A stretch of DNA of 64,000 nucleotides, from positions 806,001 through 870,000 of the forward strand of contig AP026144.1 of assembly GCA_030295235.1 (NCBI GenBank), written 5' to 3'. The notes under the pieces were generated by a model. That model was not told where the DNA came from. It was given only the letters and a program-made list of their open reading frames with translations, and did no database searches. Position numbers and translations under genes: made by a program. This document shows, piece after piece, positions 10,212 through 20,549 of this stretch (positions within the stretch are counted from its first letter, which is position 1; every line of letters starts with the position of its first letter). The DNA is from Fistulifera solaris (Eukaryota > Bacillariophyta > Bacillariophyceae > Naviculales > Stauroneidaceae).

Positions 10212-11982
10212 TTATGCATAAATTCGTTTCATTTCGTGATTGTGCGTTTGTTTGTTTGTTATGCATTGTAAGCGCCCAACTCGACGCTGGCGGCGTTTGG
10301 TCGACGGAACGATCTTGGCTTCCATGAGGTCCACACACGGCGCCTCCTCATTTTCCCAATCTTTTAAAGCTTCCAGTCGGATGGAAACTGCGGTCGCGGC
10401 CACATGCGTCACATCGTTGGGCTGTTCGAGAATATGTTCGACAGCTGCAATCATTTTCTCCTGCAACTCCCTTTTCGGAAGTAGAAAAGAGGACGTCTGG
10501 CTCGGATTCGCGGGAACTAAATGGTGCAAGGCAGCGAGGGCCTGTAAATGCACCGCCGTTTCCGAATCCAATTGAAGGGCCGTCACCAGACACGATCCTC
10601 CCTTGGAAATCCAAAATGCACGAACATGCTCCGGATTCCGCAAGGATGCACCCAAAATCGCCATCGCTTCGCAGGCTTTGGTGCGAAGTTCGTGCGGCCA
10701 GCTCCACTTGGTATCCGTTAAGGAAGCTAACCCATTTGCCAATCGCGTGATAATGTGTGCACTCATCTGATTGGAAAGGCCATTCTGGGTCATGGAACCC
10801 AAGGCAACGCACCATGAGGAGAGAAATTCAACCGCCCCCGATCGAAGCTGACGCTCCTCGTTGAGCGTTTTGGTAGCGTCCGTAACAAAGGTTTCATCGG
10901 CAAACTCTTTCAGTGCAAAATGCCGCATACAGTTCATGGCTGTGATAGCAATATCCCGGGTCAGCGCATCACGACGGTAGCGCATGCATACCGATAGAAA
11001 ATGAATCAGTAGCTTATTCTGAAGGAGTGGGCAGGAAATGTTCTCTTTCCGAGCCATGTCGAAACCTTTCTCCAAAGCACGTACACCGTAGCGGATGGAA
11101 AAATGAAGTTGCGTTCTGTCCACCACCGAGCACTGTTCCATTAATGCGAGTACTTGGACCAGGGGATGCAAAAAAGGTTGAATTTTGGCAAACCCTGACG
11201 CGGAATCCATGGAAATGAGATTGTTGACGGCCCAGCACGTGTCACAGCTGATCATGACGAGAGCAGCATCCTGAATCGTTTTGTGACTTAACTCCAGATT
11301 TCGAATACTAAAAAAAGGAAAGAAAGGAAAAAGAATGAGAACCTCTTGATTGCTCGGTTAATCACAAACCAGCGAATCAGGTAACTTACAGTCCCGTCAT
11401 CACGCGAGGTTTGCTCAACAGATACTCGCGAAAGTTCCCTTCGACCGCCAAATTGGCGATACATCCGACGGCACGCAAACGTATAGCTTTATTTGTAGCA
11501 TACAGGGTCGCGATTATTTTCTCCAGTGCATCATCGGAACTGACAATGAGACGAGAGTATTTACTGTACGCAATTTCCACAAAGATACCCACTGCTTTGA
11601 TTTGAATCTTTTCGCAAGTTCCGGGCGTCAAAAGACGGCAAAGCAAGTGAAAATGGTATTCCGTGATGGCTTCATAGAACAAGTTTGTTGCTTCCATGTC
11701 CTTCTCGTTGTTTGCTTGCACGAAAAGCGTTTTGAGGGAATCGACGGCTGCCAACAAATCGTCCTGGGTCCCGGTCTGAAGCAATTCACCGATTTGTACA
11801 AAGAGCTGATGAGCTTGTTCGGAAGGACTGTTTGCGCTCCAGCGAAGACGCGACACGGACGCTTTTGCCGCCGGTGATGACAGTTCGGAAAGGAGCGTGC
11901 TTTCGCGATGATTCTTTTTGATGACGAAGGCGTGCTTCGCCTGCAACTTCTTCTTGCGAAGTTGATAGCTCAACGCTTTCAT
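10212..11982 (-). CDS. Armadillo-repeat protein, importin-alpha-like
   Basis: Two exons joined by an 82-bp GT-AG intron (11308-11389) give about 560 residues. I prefer the ATG at 11982 (MKALSYQLRKKKLQ), although the frame is open to 12045. The basic N-terminus (LRKKKLQAKHAFVIKKNHRE) resembles an importin-beta-binding region. Repeated helical blocks such as NKAIRLRAVGCIANLAVEGN and TIQDAALVMISCDTCWAVNN are armadillo-like. The middle has long alpha-helical repeats without enzymatic motifs. It may bind nuclear transport cargo or serve as another ARM/HEAT scaffold. The sequence is too divergent to decide. Confidence 0.6.
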
Positions 11983-12045
11983 TTTTCTCCCTCTCTCTTC
12001 TCGAACGATTAAATGTTGATTTGTAACAGAAAAGAGAAGCAACAA

Positions 12046-14248
12046 ACAATGCGATTATTTGATTCTTGTTCTGTGCGCGTTGTTGTGGTCGCGTTTTGGC
12101 TTCTTGTCACGAATGAAGTGCATCGCTGAAACATCCTTCCAACCGCTCTGAACGCTCAAATAACGCTATTAATGTGTGGATAGTTAAGTAATAAGAACTA
12201 TACTTATTGTACGGTGTTTCGTTATTAAGGATATTTCGGATCCTATTATCGCTTGTAAATGGATACTACAGAGAGCATCGATCATGTCACAGTCAACTAT
12301 TCTGGTATAAGCTAATAAGCATTTGTGTCACGGAGTGACTGATTCTTCTGTCAAGGGGCACATGGACTTTGCATTGAATAAAATAATGAGAAAAAAATGA
12401 ATGAATGAAAGCCGATGTTTTCATAAAGAAACCATTAAAATTGCATCTTTGTTTTAAAGAAGAAACTGATTGAATAAAAGATTTTATCATGAACATGGAT
12501 ATTCGAAACAACAACTTCTGGAGAAAACACTTTACACATTTAGCTGGTCGGTTTCGAACGGATTTTGCTGTCGATTGCGTGGGAAAACCGTCGGTTCGTC
12601 GCCAACAGCCTTGTTAAATTATATGAGTATCGACGGGAAACACTCTCAAAGACGACTTTGCCTCAATGAGGCAATTATTGTTTCAATTGGGCGCATCATT
12701 TAAATGGTGCGGCACCAACAACGATGCGACGCGGGTATCACTGCTTTGTCTGTAAAAGGTGGCTCTTAGAAAGTACAAGTTTAAAAAAACACGTGGAAAA
12801 CAAGAGCTCGCGCCATGCTTTTTTGGGATATCGGCGACGCCATGTTGTGGGAAGACACGCTGAAGCAACGATCCCTAGCGCATTTCCCTCCACCATAGAC
12901 TTAGGATGTCATTCCTCTTCTGTGCCCGACTCTGTATTGTGAGCCCGGCGATATCAAAGAAAGTTTGCATCGGCCAGAATACCGGGAATTTTGTGCAGCA
13001 AAAGAGTTTGAGTGGGTCCCCGCAGCTTCTCTATCAGGCCCACTGGGAGAAATGAATACAACATGGGCCCTTTGTCATATCCCAACAGCTGCTGGTTTCG
13101 CTGCCATTCTATGACAGTCTCATTGCAGACAATGACGATGAAGAAGACGACTATTTTTTGCGCTTCTGACAACCCGATGATGCGTGGTGTCCAAATTTCC
13201 GAAAGGACGGATCCCAACCGTAAAAGAAGCAAGGTTGTAAAGGCTCTTCGTTCAGATGGTGGCAATGCTTCAAGTTACACGAATCTTCTGGACATGAGTG
13301 TGAAAGTGGACTAAGCGTTTATCGTGTGGACTCAAACACCGGCAGATGATGCGTAAAGAAAAAGAATCTGGGTTGTATGTTTGCGCTTGGTCACAGCTGG
13401 AAGACGGGTCAGGTGTATTCCACCTGCAGGGGCAGCGCTAAGGGTAAATTGAACCTTTCTATATTGCGGGGACTAAACTATTTTGGTGTAGATCTGGTTC
13501 TAACCGAGTTTTCGGAAACGAACATTTGGAGAAATTATCTCAGCCGAAATGGACTAGGGCCGAAAGCCCGTGCTCCTTGGAACAATAGGATCCACGTGTA
13601 TCTTTTTCGGCAATTCTGCCGATGCCTGTCACCTTGAACCCGGGAACCATTCCCAAAGCATTGGTGTATGGATCGAGTTGACGCCGAGAGGTTCAGAACA
13701 CTGTTTTGGTATCTGGTGTTTCCTTATGTTTCTCATCGTGGTAGCCGCGGCGTTGCCCTCAAACAAACGCACGGGATGGCGGTCAGCGGGATACTCGCAA
13801 TATCATCTACCATTCTACATCTTTCCCGACATGTCCAGATGGTCCCGAGGTTTGCGGCGGCATGTGGAGCAGTTTTGGAGCTATGATGAAAACGAATGCG
13901 GATGAGTACTGGTAGTCATTGTTATTTGTGAGTTGAGTACCTGGTACTGGTAACGAGCTCAATGGCGAAGATTCAGTTTTAGGCCTTTTCGCATATGGAT
14001 CTACTTTTTCTCTTATTCAAGGCCCTTTTGTTCATTCTTTCGCTTCGGTTTTGGCGTTCGTAGTGGCTTCCCCACGACTGACGTCTGTCATCTTACCGCC
14101 ATCGCCAGGCGTAAGACACAACCGAACGGAATGAAATGCGAACCTTGAAGACATTCGTTGCCTTGTTCATATAGAATCCTTTCCTTTTCCCTTCTTCCTT
14201 TCATAAAAACGCCAACGCACATTTCAAACAAACAAATCAACTACAACA
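12046..14248. other. Gene-poor region with possible decayed coding pieces
   Basis: This 2.2-kb stretch has several short frames on both strands (for example 12724-12942 +, 13377-13637 +, 13570-13905 +, 12954-13265 -) that do not join by plausible introns and match nothing I recognise. Codon-like texture from about 12950 to 13900 on the + strand suggests remnants of one or more genes broken by stops. The last ~300 bases are the 5' flank of the acyl-CoA synthetase gene. Confidence 0.35.
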
Positions 14249-16506
14249 ATGAAAGCAGACGACTTTATGAAATTGGACGCCATCTTCGCTCCCCGCAGCA
14301 TAGCGGTAGTCGGAGCCAGCTCGCAAGAAGGAAAAGTCGGAAATGCGATCTTCTCCAACTTATTGCACGGTCATTTCAACGGTGTGTTGTACCCCGTCAA
14401 TCCTTCCGCCAAACACATTATGTGCGTCAAAGCCTACAGCAGTATTCTGGACATTCCGGATCTAGTAGATTTGGCAATGATTATCTTGCCTCCGCAGCGG
14501 GCCTTACAAACGGTACAAGACGCTCTGGAAAAAGGTGTCAAGGGGATTGTGATTGTCTCCGCCGGCTTTCGAGAAGTCGGACCAGAAGGTCGTGCCTTGG
14601 AAGATCAAATCGTCGCATTGTGTCATGCGGCCGGCGTGCCGGTGGTCGGACCGAACTGTCTGGGCGTCATCAATCCCAAACACAGCATGAACGCTTCCTT
14701 CTCGACGCGATTGCCGAAAGCTGGAAACATTTCCTTCATTAGTCAGAGCGGTGCTCTGTGCACGGCCGTCTTGGACTTTGCGGCCGATCGTGATTTTGGA
14801 TTTTCGAAATTCATCAGTATCGGAAACAAAGCCGATGTGGATGAGCTCGACCTGTTGCGCTATCTTCATCAAGATCGAGATACGGAAGTGATTATGATTT
14901 ATCTGGAAGAATTACGTCGGGGTGGACTGGAGTTTATTGAAACAGTAAAACAGATCACGACGTACAGTGATCATCCGACACCCATTCTCGTCATCAAGTC
15001 GGGCAGAACTAGTGCCGGAGCTCTGGCAGCGTCCAGTCACACGGGTGCTATAGCTGGGTCGGAAGCCGTGTACGACTCAATTTTTGAGCAAGTAAGTATT
15101 GCAACTGCATGTTTTTTATATTGATCTATCATTGGTTAACTCATTTCTCCCTCATTTTGTTTTCATCCTAGGCTGGTATGATTCGCGTGGACAGCATTAA
15201 TGATTTATTTGATTTCGCCTCGTGCTTCACGATGAAAGACAGCCAAGGCCGCCGCAAAGTCCCTGCTGGTAACAAAGTTGCCATTGTCACCAACGCCGGT
15301 GGACCTGGTATTGTTGCCACAGACATGACAATATCTTCGGGCTTGGAGCTAGCAACCCTGAACGAAGAAACTGTGGAAACGCTGAAATCGCACCTTCCGG
15401 CGACGGCCAATTTTCACAACCCTGTTGACGTGATTGGTGATGCGGGATCCGATCGTTACGAGAACGCTTTAACGGCTGTGATTCACGACAACAACGTGGA
15501 TGGAGCTATTGTTATCTTGACCCCTCAAAGCATGACGAATGTATTGGAAACGGCCAAAAGTGTCGTGAGAATCAAACAGCGCACCACGAAACCGATCCTT
15601 TGTGTGTTTATGGGGATACTGGACGTCAGTGCCGGAGTCAAATATTTACAAGAGCATGGAGTTCCTGTTTTTAAGTTCCCAGAAAGTGCTGCCCGAGCCT
15701 TTGGGGCGCTTTCGTATTATGCCAAGTGGTTGGAGCGCCAGCATTTGGCGCAGTTTCCGCTGAAACACGACGAAGCAAAGGCCAAGGAAATCATTGAATC
15801 TTGTGTGGCACGCGGTCAGACCTACTTGGGTGAAATCGATGGACTGGATCTATTACGGTGCTATGGATTTCCTGTGTTAGAAACCAAATTGGCCACAAAC
15901 GCAGTCGAAGCCGCCGATCTCGCGGAAGCCATGGGATTTCCATCTGTCCTCAAGATTGTATCTCCTCAAATCATTCACAAGAGCGACGCTGGAGGTGTTA
16001 TGATCAAGCTGAAAAATCGCGAAGAAGTTATGGCTGGTTTCGAAGAGATTATTGCCAATGCCCAAAAGTACGATGAAAACGCTGATATTAAAGGTTGTCT
16101 GGTCACTACAATGGCTCCGAAAGGGCGTGAGCTCATCCTTGGGGCGAACCGCTATCCTATATTTGGTCCTCTGATTATGTTTGGATTTGGAGGTATCTTC
16201 GTCGAAGTTTTCAAAGACGTGGCATTCCGCTTGGCGCCCATCAAACGAAACGAAGCACGTCGTATGATGCACAAGATCAAGGCCTATCATCTCTTGAAAG
16301 AGTTTCGCGGCATCCCTGCTTCCGACACTGAGACTCTAGAGAGGTTACTTGTATCGTTGTCGGACATGGTGACAAATCATCCAGAGATTCAAGAGCTAGA
16401 TATCAATCCGCTCATGGTACATGGAGTGGGTCAAGGAGCCACCGTTGCGGACTGTCGAATCATCTTGAAAGCTCCGGAACAAAATGCACAAATTTCAAGA
16501 CTGTAA
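14249..16506 (+). CDS. ADP-forming acetyl/acyl-CoA synthetase, fused alpha-beta
   Basis: Two exons (14249-15091 and 15172-16506) around an 80-bp GT-AG intron encode about 725 residues. The N-terminal CoA-binding domain starts APRSIAVVGASSQEGKVGN. The succinyl-CoA-ligase-like domain follows, with the phosphohistidine segment AASSHTGAIAGSE (His264) next to the intron. The C-terminal half is an ATP-grasp domain (FPSVLKIVSPQIIHKSDAGGV, FGFGGIFVEVFKDVAFRLAP, ELDINPLMV). The family interconverts acyl-CoA, ADP and Pi with free acid, CoA and ATP. It is common in bacteria and archaea and known in some protists. No transit peptide is seen, so it is likely cytosolic. The single-chain form lacks the GNAT domain of Pat-type enzymes. 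Confidence 0.9.
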
Positions 16507-16643
16507 AAACGCCATTTTTCTTTCCTCGGTCAGTAACATAAAATCAAGCATACTTTTTAAGCGAAATGAATGTCACGTGAAATGAAATGAAATTTACAAC
16601 AGTCTATGCTTTGTACTGAAAGGAACATTGAGATGTCACCCTA

Positions 16644-18161
16644 CTATACATTGACGGGGTCACCAAAGGCTGATGTATCTAGCAATTCTTCCTGGGAAAG
16701 CGTTACAACGGCGAACTGATCTCGCGATGTTCGAAACAAGCACATGCATGGCAAAACGCGAGGAATCATTCCGGTGAACATGGCACCACGAAGAGGCAAG
16801 TGCGTTTGTCGGGTACTGCGAGGTAATTCCAAATCGACGTGACGAGAATGCCATCCTGTGACCAATCCGGCAGAATCATCGTCTCCTCGCCCAGAACGAT
16901 TTCCTGCGGGCGCCCATTCACCCGCCGTGACCACGGCGCGACGGACGTTACCCGGGTTGGAATACTCCTCTGGAAACAAAACCAAAGCTTCCAAGTAGTT
17001 CCCCATATGCTGCATCGTCACATGTTCCGCTCGATCATGCAGCGAATAAGCAACACAAACACATGAAGGTTTCAGCTGAGAAAAGAACCAAGTTGTCAAG
17101 ATATCCTGCGTCGAAACGTAGCTTGGAGATCCATCGTTTTTGTGCTCCGCCAGTCGTCTTTGATAAGCTTCTTTTTGCTTTTGCACCCATTCCATATCGA
17201 CGTATCTTCTGTGCATAATGGGTTGCGGTTGGTCTTGGGAAAGCTGATGTCCAAAACAGAGCGTTCGAAAGATGCTGCCTTGACTGCGAAGAAAGAAATA
17301 CAAAAATTTTCCACGGGCGGCTCCCTTTAGTGCTGTCAAAGGATGTTTCTTGTAGGAATGATGACGATCGGCCCAGAGTGGTACAGTGGGAGCATTTGGT
17401 GCGAGCATTCCCCAAAGTTGGTACAACAAATTCGGCTCTCCAACCATATGCGTCACGCAGACCGTAACATAATAATCATAACATTTCGGCGAATAGACGA
17501 TACAAATCTTGACAAATGGTTTGTTGGTATTGAGAATCTTTGCCCCCACTTCCACCGATGTTTGTTGCGTTAGAACACGTTCCATATCACTAGGATTGTC
17601 GACACATATTTCGGAGAACAAGCGATCGACCGATAGCTCGTCGATCCATATGGACGGAATACCGTAATTTGTTTTCAAATAGCCACACAACCACGGATTG
17701 ACGAGTACCATTTGATAGACACGATGACGCAAATGTTTCAAAATGTAGGGCAAATCTTCCTTTGGATTGGAACAGTTGAACCTCGATTCCAATCCAGGAG
17801 ACAGATAGTGTCGAAGTACGACGGCTTCATTGAACAATAGAGGTATGTAGCGACCCCTTGTTGGTGTTTGCTTGTTCCAGAAGTAGTAACAAACAAGTAA
17901 AAGAGCTATTGTGAGAAGTAGATGCAATAAGAAAGTGGTGGGGTCCTTGAAAATCTGGTGCGAAGAAAGCATGCCGATCCACACAATCAGCCAGATTGGC
18001 GACGCGGTGCTTTGTGACACTGTTTTCCAATGGATCAGCCATCGTTTGCGACGGGATGTTCGTTTCAAAGCAGTGGCTGGTCGTATCATGTTACGTGCGT
18101 TTTTTGTGGGGTCGACCATTGATTTGTGGGGTTGGTTTGGAAGGAATGAATGAACGTGCAT
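16644..18161 (-). CDS. Membrane-anchored CAT/BAHD-like acyltransferase-fold protein
   Basis: A 505-residue intronless frame. Two hydrophobic segments near the N-terminus (about residues 53-66 and 75-93) predict membrane anchoring. An alternative start is Met15 at 18119. The body has the texture of the chloramphenicol-acetyltransferase/condensation superfamily: VTVCVTHMVGEPNLLYQLW fits the strand-HxxxDG-helix block, and LSTQDILTTWFF-like text (VSTQDILTTWFFSQ) fits the later bridging helix. The active-site His is present, but the usual Asp-Gly after it reads Glu-Pro. It could transfer acyl groups to lipid or polyketide acceptors at the ER. The substrate is unknown and the assignment moderate. 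Confidence 0.5.
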   Translation of the reverse strand: MHVHSFLPNQPHKSMVDPTKNARNMIRPATALKRTSRRKRWLIHWKTVSQSTASPIWLIVWIGMLSSHQIFKDPTTFLLHLLLTIALLLVCYYFWNKQTPTRGRYIPLLFNEAVVLRHYLSPGLESRFNCSNPKEDLPYILKHLRHRVYQMVLVNPWLCGYLKTNYGIPSIWIDELSVDRLFSEICVDNPSDMERVLTQQTSVEVGAKILNTNKPFVKICIVYSPKCYDYYVTVCVTHMVGEPNLLYQLWGMLAPNAPTVPLWADRHHSYKKHPLTALKGAARGKFLYFFLRSQGSIFRTLCFGHQLSQDQPQPIMHRRYVDMEWVQKQKEAYQRRLAEHKNDGSPSYVSTQDILTTWFFSQLKPSCVCVAYSLHDRAEHVTMQHMGNYLEALVLFPEEYSNPGNVRRAVVTAGEWAPAGNRSGRGDDDSAGLVTGWHSRHVDLELPRSTRQTHLPLRGAMFTGMIPRVLPCMCLFRTSRDQFAVVTLSQEELLDTSAFGDPVNV

Positions 18162-18702
18162 TGCGTGAAACTTGACACGAATGAATGAATGATTTCCGTG
18201 TGAAACGCCTTTGGAGTTAGACCTTCAATCTTCAATACAAAGTAAGTACACCGAATGTTGTGGCGATTTCCCCAACGCTTTTTTTATCTTATGTCTTTTC
18301 TATAAAATTGTTCGAAGGTTTCAACGAAATAAATCGAACACTAAGTGGAAATGTAACATTTGTGGTCGTTTCGTCGCAGAAAACACGAGCCGTGACACAA
18401 ATAGCGGATTGTACGGTCAACAAAAAAGTTAAATAACAGACTAAGGTTAGGGCTAGTTACTTGCGCTGACGACTTGCCGTCGCTCCTCCCTCTGTCTGGT
18501 TCGTTACTACGGAGTATAATATTTTGTGGTGCAAATAATAAATGTTCACGCCGACGACTTTTTTTTTGCGAGAGATCAACGATTGATGACAACAAAAGGA
18601 GAGGGAAAGCAACAAAGAGCAACGCGCCTCTCCAGTCTTCCTAATTTTTTCCTTTCCTTTCTATCAACTCATTCCGCTTCAAATACACATCCTCTTCTCA
18701 CA
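18162..18702. promoter_or_regulatory. Divergent promoter region with TACGGAGTA element
   Basis: The 541-bp spacer between divergent genes holds TACGGAGTA at 18508-18516, 187 bp before the DFRP1-like start. The same 9-mer (or its complement TACTCCGTA) is repeated elsewhere in the window. A pyrimidine-rich stretch precedes the ATG at 18703. Confidence 0.4.
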
Positions 18703-19518
18703 ATGCCCAAGAAAAATGTCCCCGAGGTCTCCAAAAGGTTTTACAAAAGCAAAAACAAAAAGCGATTGAAGATAAAACCTTTGGCTTGAAAAACAAAAGC
18801 AAATCTAAAAAAGTACAGCAACAAGTCGAGAGTATTCAGAAGAACATTATGAACTCTGGAGATCCCAAATTGCGCAAACTCGAAGAACAGCGCAAAAAGC
18901 ACAAGGAAGAAATGAAAGCCCGAAAAAAAGCCGCCAAGGAAGAGCAGGAAGCCCTCTTTGGAGCCGCCCTCTTGGCTGTACAAAAGAACAAACCGACGGG
19001 CGCCAAAATTGAAGCGAAAGGCCGTGATCACAACGATGACAATGCCCCGAAAAATTCGACGAGCCGTGCTATGAAATTAATGTACCAGATGGATGCCCAG
19101 GAAATGGCGGAAAAACTCAAACAGGACAATCCGGATTATGTACCCACTTTAGAGGATGAAATTGAACAGCAACGACAAGAAAAAGTAAAACAATTGCAAG
19201 GCAAGGGGACACCTGTGACCCCCGAAACATTTGCGGCGTGGAAAGAACGGAAACGAAAGCAAAAAGCCGAAGCCGTGCAAAAGACCGTCGAACAAGAATT
19301 CAAAAAGAAAAAAGGGAGGGAAAGGCTTGTCGATCTTGTCGGGACGTGACTTGTACGAGTACAAAAAGGAACTGTTTGTGGATCGTGAGGATGATGATAT
19401 TGTGAGCAGCAATAATGGTGTATCCGAAGCGAAAGTCGAGCAATTGGCGGAGCATGTAAATCAAGAGTTGTTTCTACAAGACGATGATGATTTGGACGAT
19501 TTAGAAGATGATGATTAA
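18703..19518 (+). CDS. DFRP1/ZC3H15-like protein without zinc fingers (two frame changes)
   Basis: The N-terminus MPKKNVPEVSK is in one frame. The frame then changes at the AAAA run 18733-18736 and continues as AIEDKTFGLKNKSKSKK, the DFRP1/Tma46 hallmark. A second change near 19302-19316 restores the first frame, giving GKGLSILSGRDLYEYKKELF and an acidic tail. Corrected length is about 271 residues. In yeast and animals this family binds DRG GTPases through the C-terminal region and works on ribosomes. The usual two CCCH fingers between the N-terminal motif and the DFRP region are absent, replaced by a Lys/Glu-rich helical stretch without cysteine. The opposite single-base changes at homopolymers suggest sequence errors. 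Confidence 0.7.
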
Positions 19519-19639
19519 AGAGAAAAAATAAAATGTTTAATGAAATGAAAAGACTACAAGGCGGTTCCCTTTTATCATATAAGGGTGTTTGGTAGCACAG
19601 TTTAGCTTATCATTGCTACTTTAGATATATCAATCATCC

Positions 19640-20233
19640 TCATTGAGTTTTTTCTCCCTTTTCTAAACCAGGGTGGATCCGATCCCACGCCGAGGGATAA
19701 TTCGATGAAGATGATGATGATGATTCACCACTCCCATCCAACTTCCGAAATTGGCGTTGCAAGACATCTAATTTTTCTGGATCAAAATCTCCCTGAATCG
19801 CCCTTTCCCGCAATTCTTTCTCGACCGCCACCATTTGTTCGTGCAATTCTTGTCGTGTCCACGGTGCTTCGGGTTTACGGACCGTATAGTCGTACCACGA
19901 AAAGCGAGAACGAAATTCGGGATCTTGCGCCATTTTCTTGCCGATTAGCGGAGTACAGGCAAACGCCACGAGAAAGAACGCGACAATCCCCAATTGCATC
20001 GTTCCCGTGGAGTCTGCTGTCGCCGGACCGTAATGAGCATTCTTGTTGGGTAATTTGCCTTGTCGGGCTAATTCGCGCGTGTAATGATACTGTTCCATGG
20101 TCGCATTCGCTTGACGCAAATAAGCTTGAACTTGTTCGGGTGTCGCATTTTCGGGTAATTTGGTAGGCCGGCTGGTCAGGCGGCGGATGCCGGTGATTCG
20201 ATTTCTACCAATGGATGTAATTCTCGATAACAT
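19640..20233 (-). CDS. Putative mitochondrial single-pass membrane protein
   Basis: A 197-residue intronless frame of unknown function. The Arg/Ser/Thr-rich N-terminus (MLSRITSIGRNRITGIRRL) looks like a mitochondrial presequence. A helical, charged stretch (about residues 30-60) precedes one transmembrane helix (about 78-97, MQLGIVAFFLVAFACTPLIG). A charged tail follows, with SWYDYTVRKPEAPWTRQEL and a coiled-coil-like EKELRERA region, ending in a Ser run encoded by TCATCATC repeats. Layout is like small respiratory-complex or assembly factors, but I recognise no family. It is convergent with the DFRP1-like gene. Confidence 0.65.
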   Translation of the reverse strand: MLSRITSIGRNRITGIRRLTSRPTKLPENATPEQVQAYLRQANATMEQYHYTRELARQGKLPNKNAHYGPATADSTGTMQLGIVAFFLVAFACTPLIGKKMAQDPEFRSRFSWYDYTVRKPEAPWTRQELHEQMVAVEKELRERAIQGDFDPEKLDVLQRQFRKLDGSGESSSSSSSNYPSAWDRIHPGLEKGEKTQ

Positions 20234-20549
20234 GGTTCGTGAGTTAATAGAATATACACGGATAAAAGAAAAGCAATTTTCACTTTGTATGATGCAACAA
20301 CAGAATGCGTCTCAATACGATTTGAGTGAGTTGGAAAAGAGACTTCTTCATTCCTTTTCGGACGACTGACTGACCATGAAGCAAGGAAGAAAGCAAAAAA
20401 TTATAAGGAGATGTACTTGTACTGTACTCCGTATCTCCCAGTTGTGACCTACAAAGTATGTGACCGTACTTTGTATTGCAATGAACTTGTGAAAAAAGGC
20501 AACAAAATTACCGTGGTAGAATTATTAAAACGAAAGCAATCTGTCGTCA
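20234..20549. promoter_or_regulatory. Intergenic with TACTCCGTA element
   Basis: Upstream flank of the mitochondrial-type gene and downstream flank of the methyltransferase. GTACTTGTAC (20413-20422) and TACTCCGTA (20425-20433) lie about 190 bp before the ATG at 20233. Confidence 0.4.
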
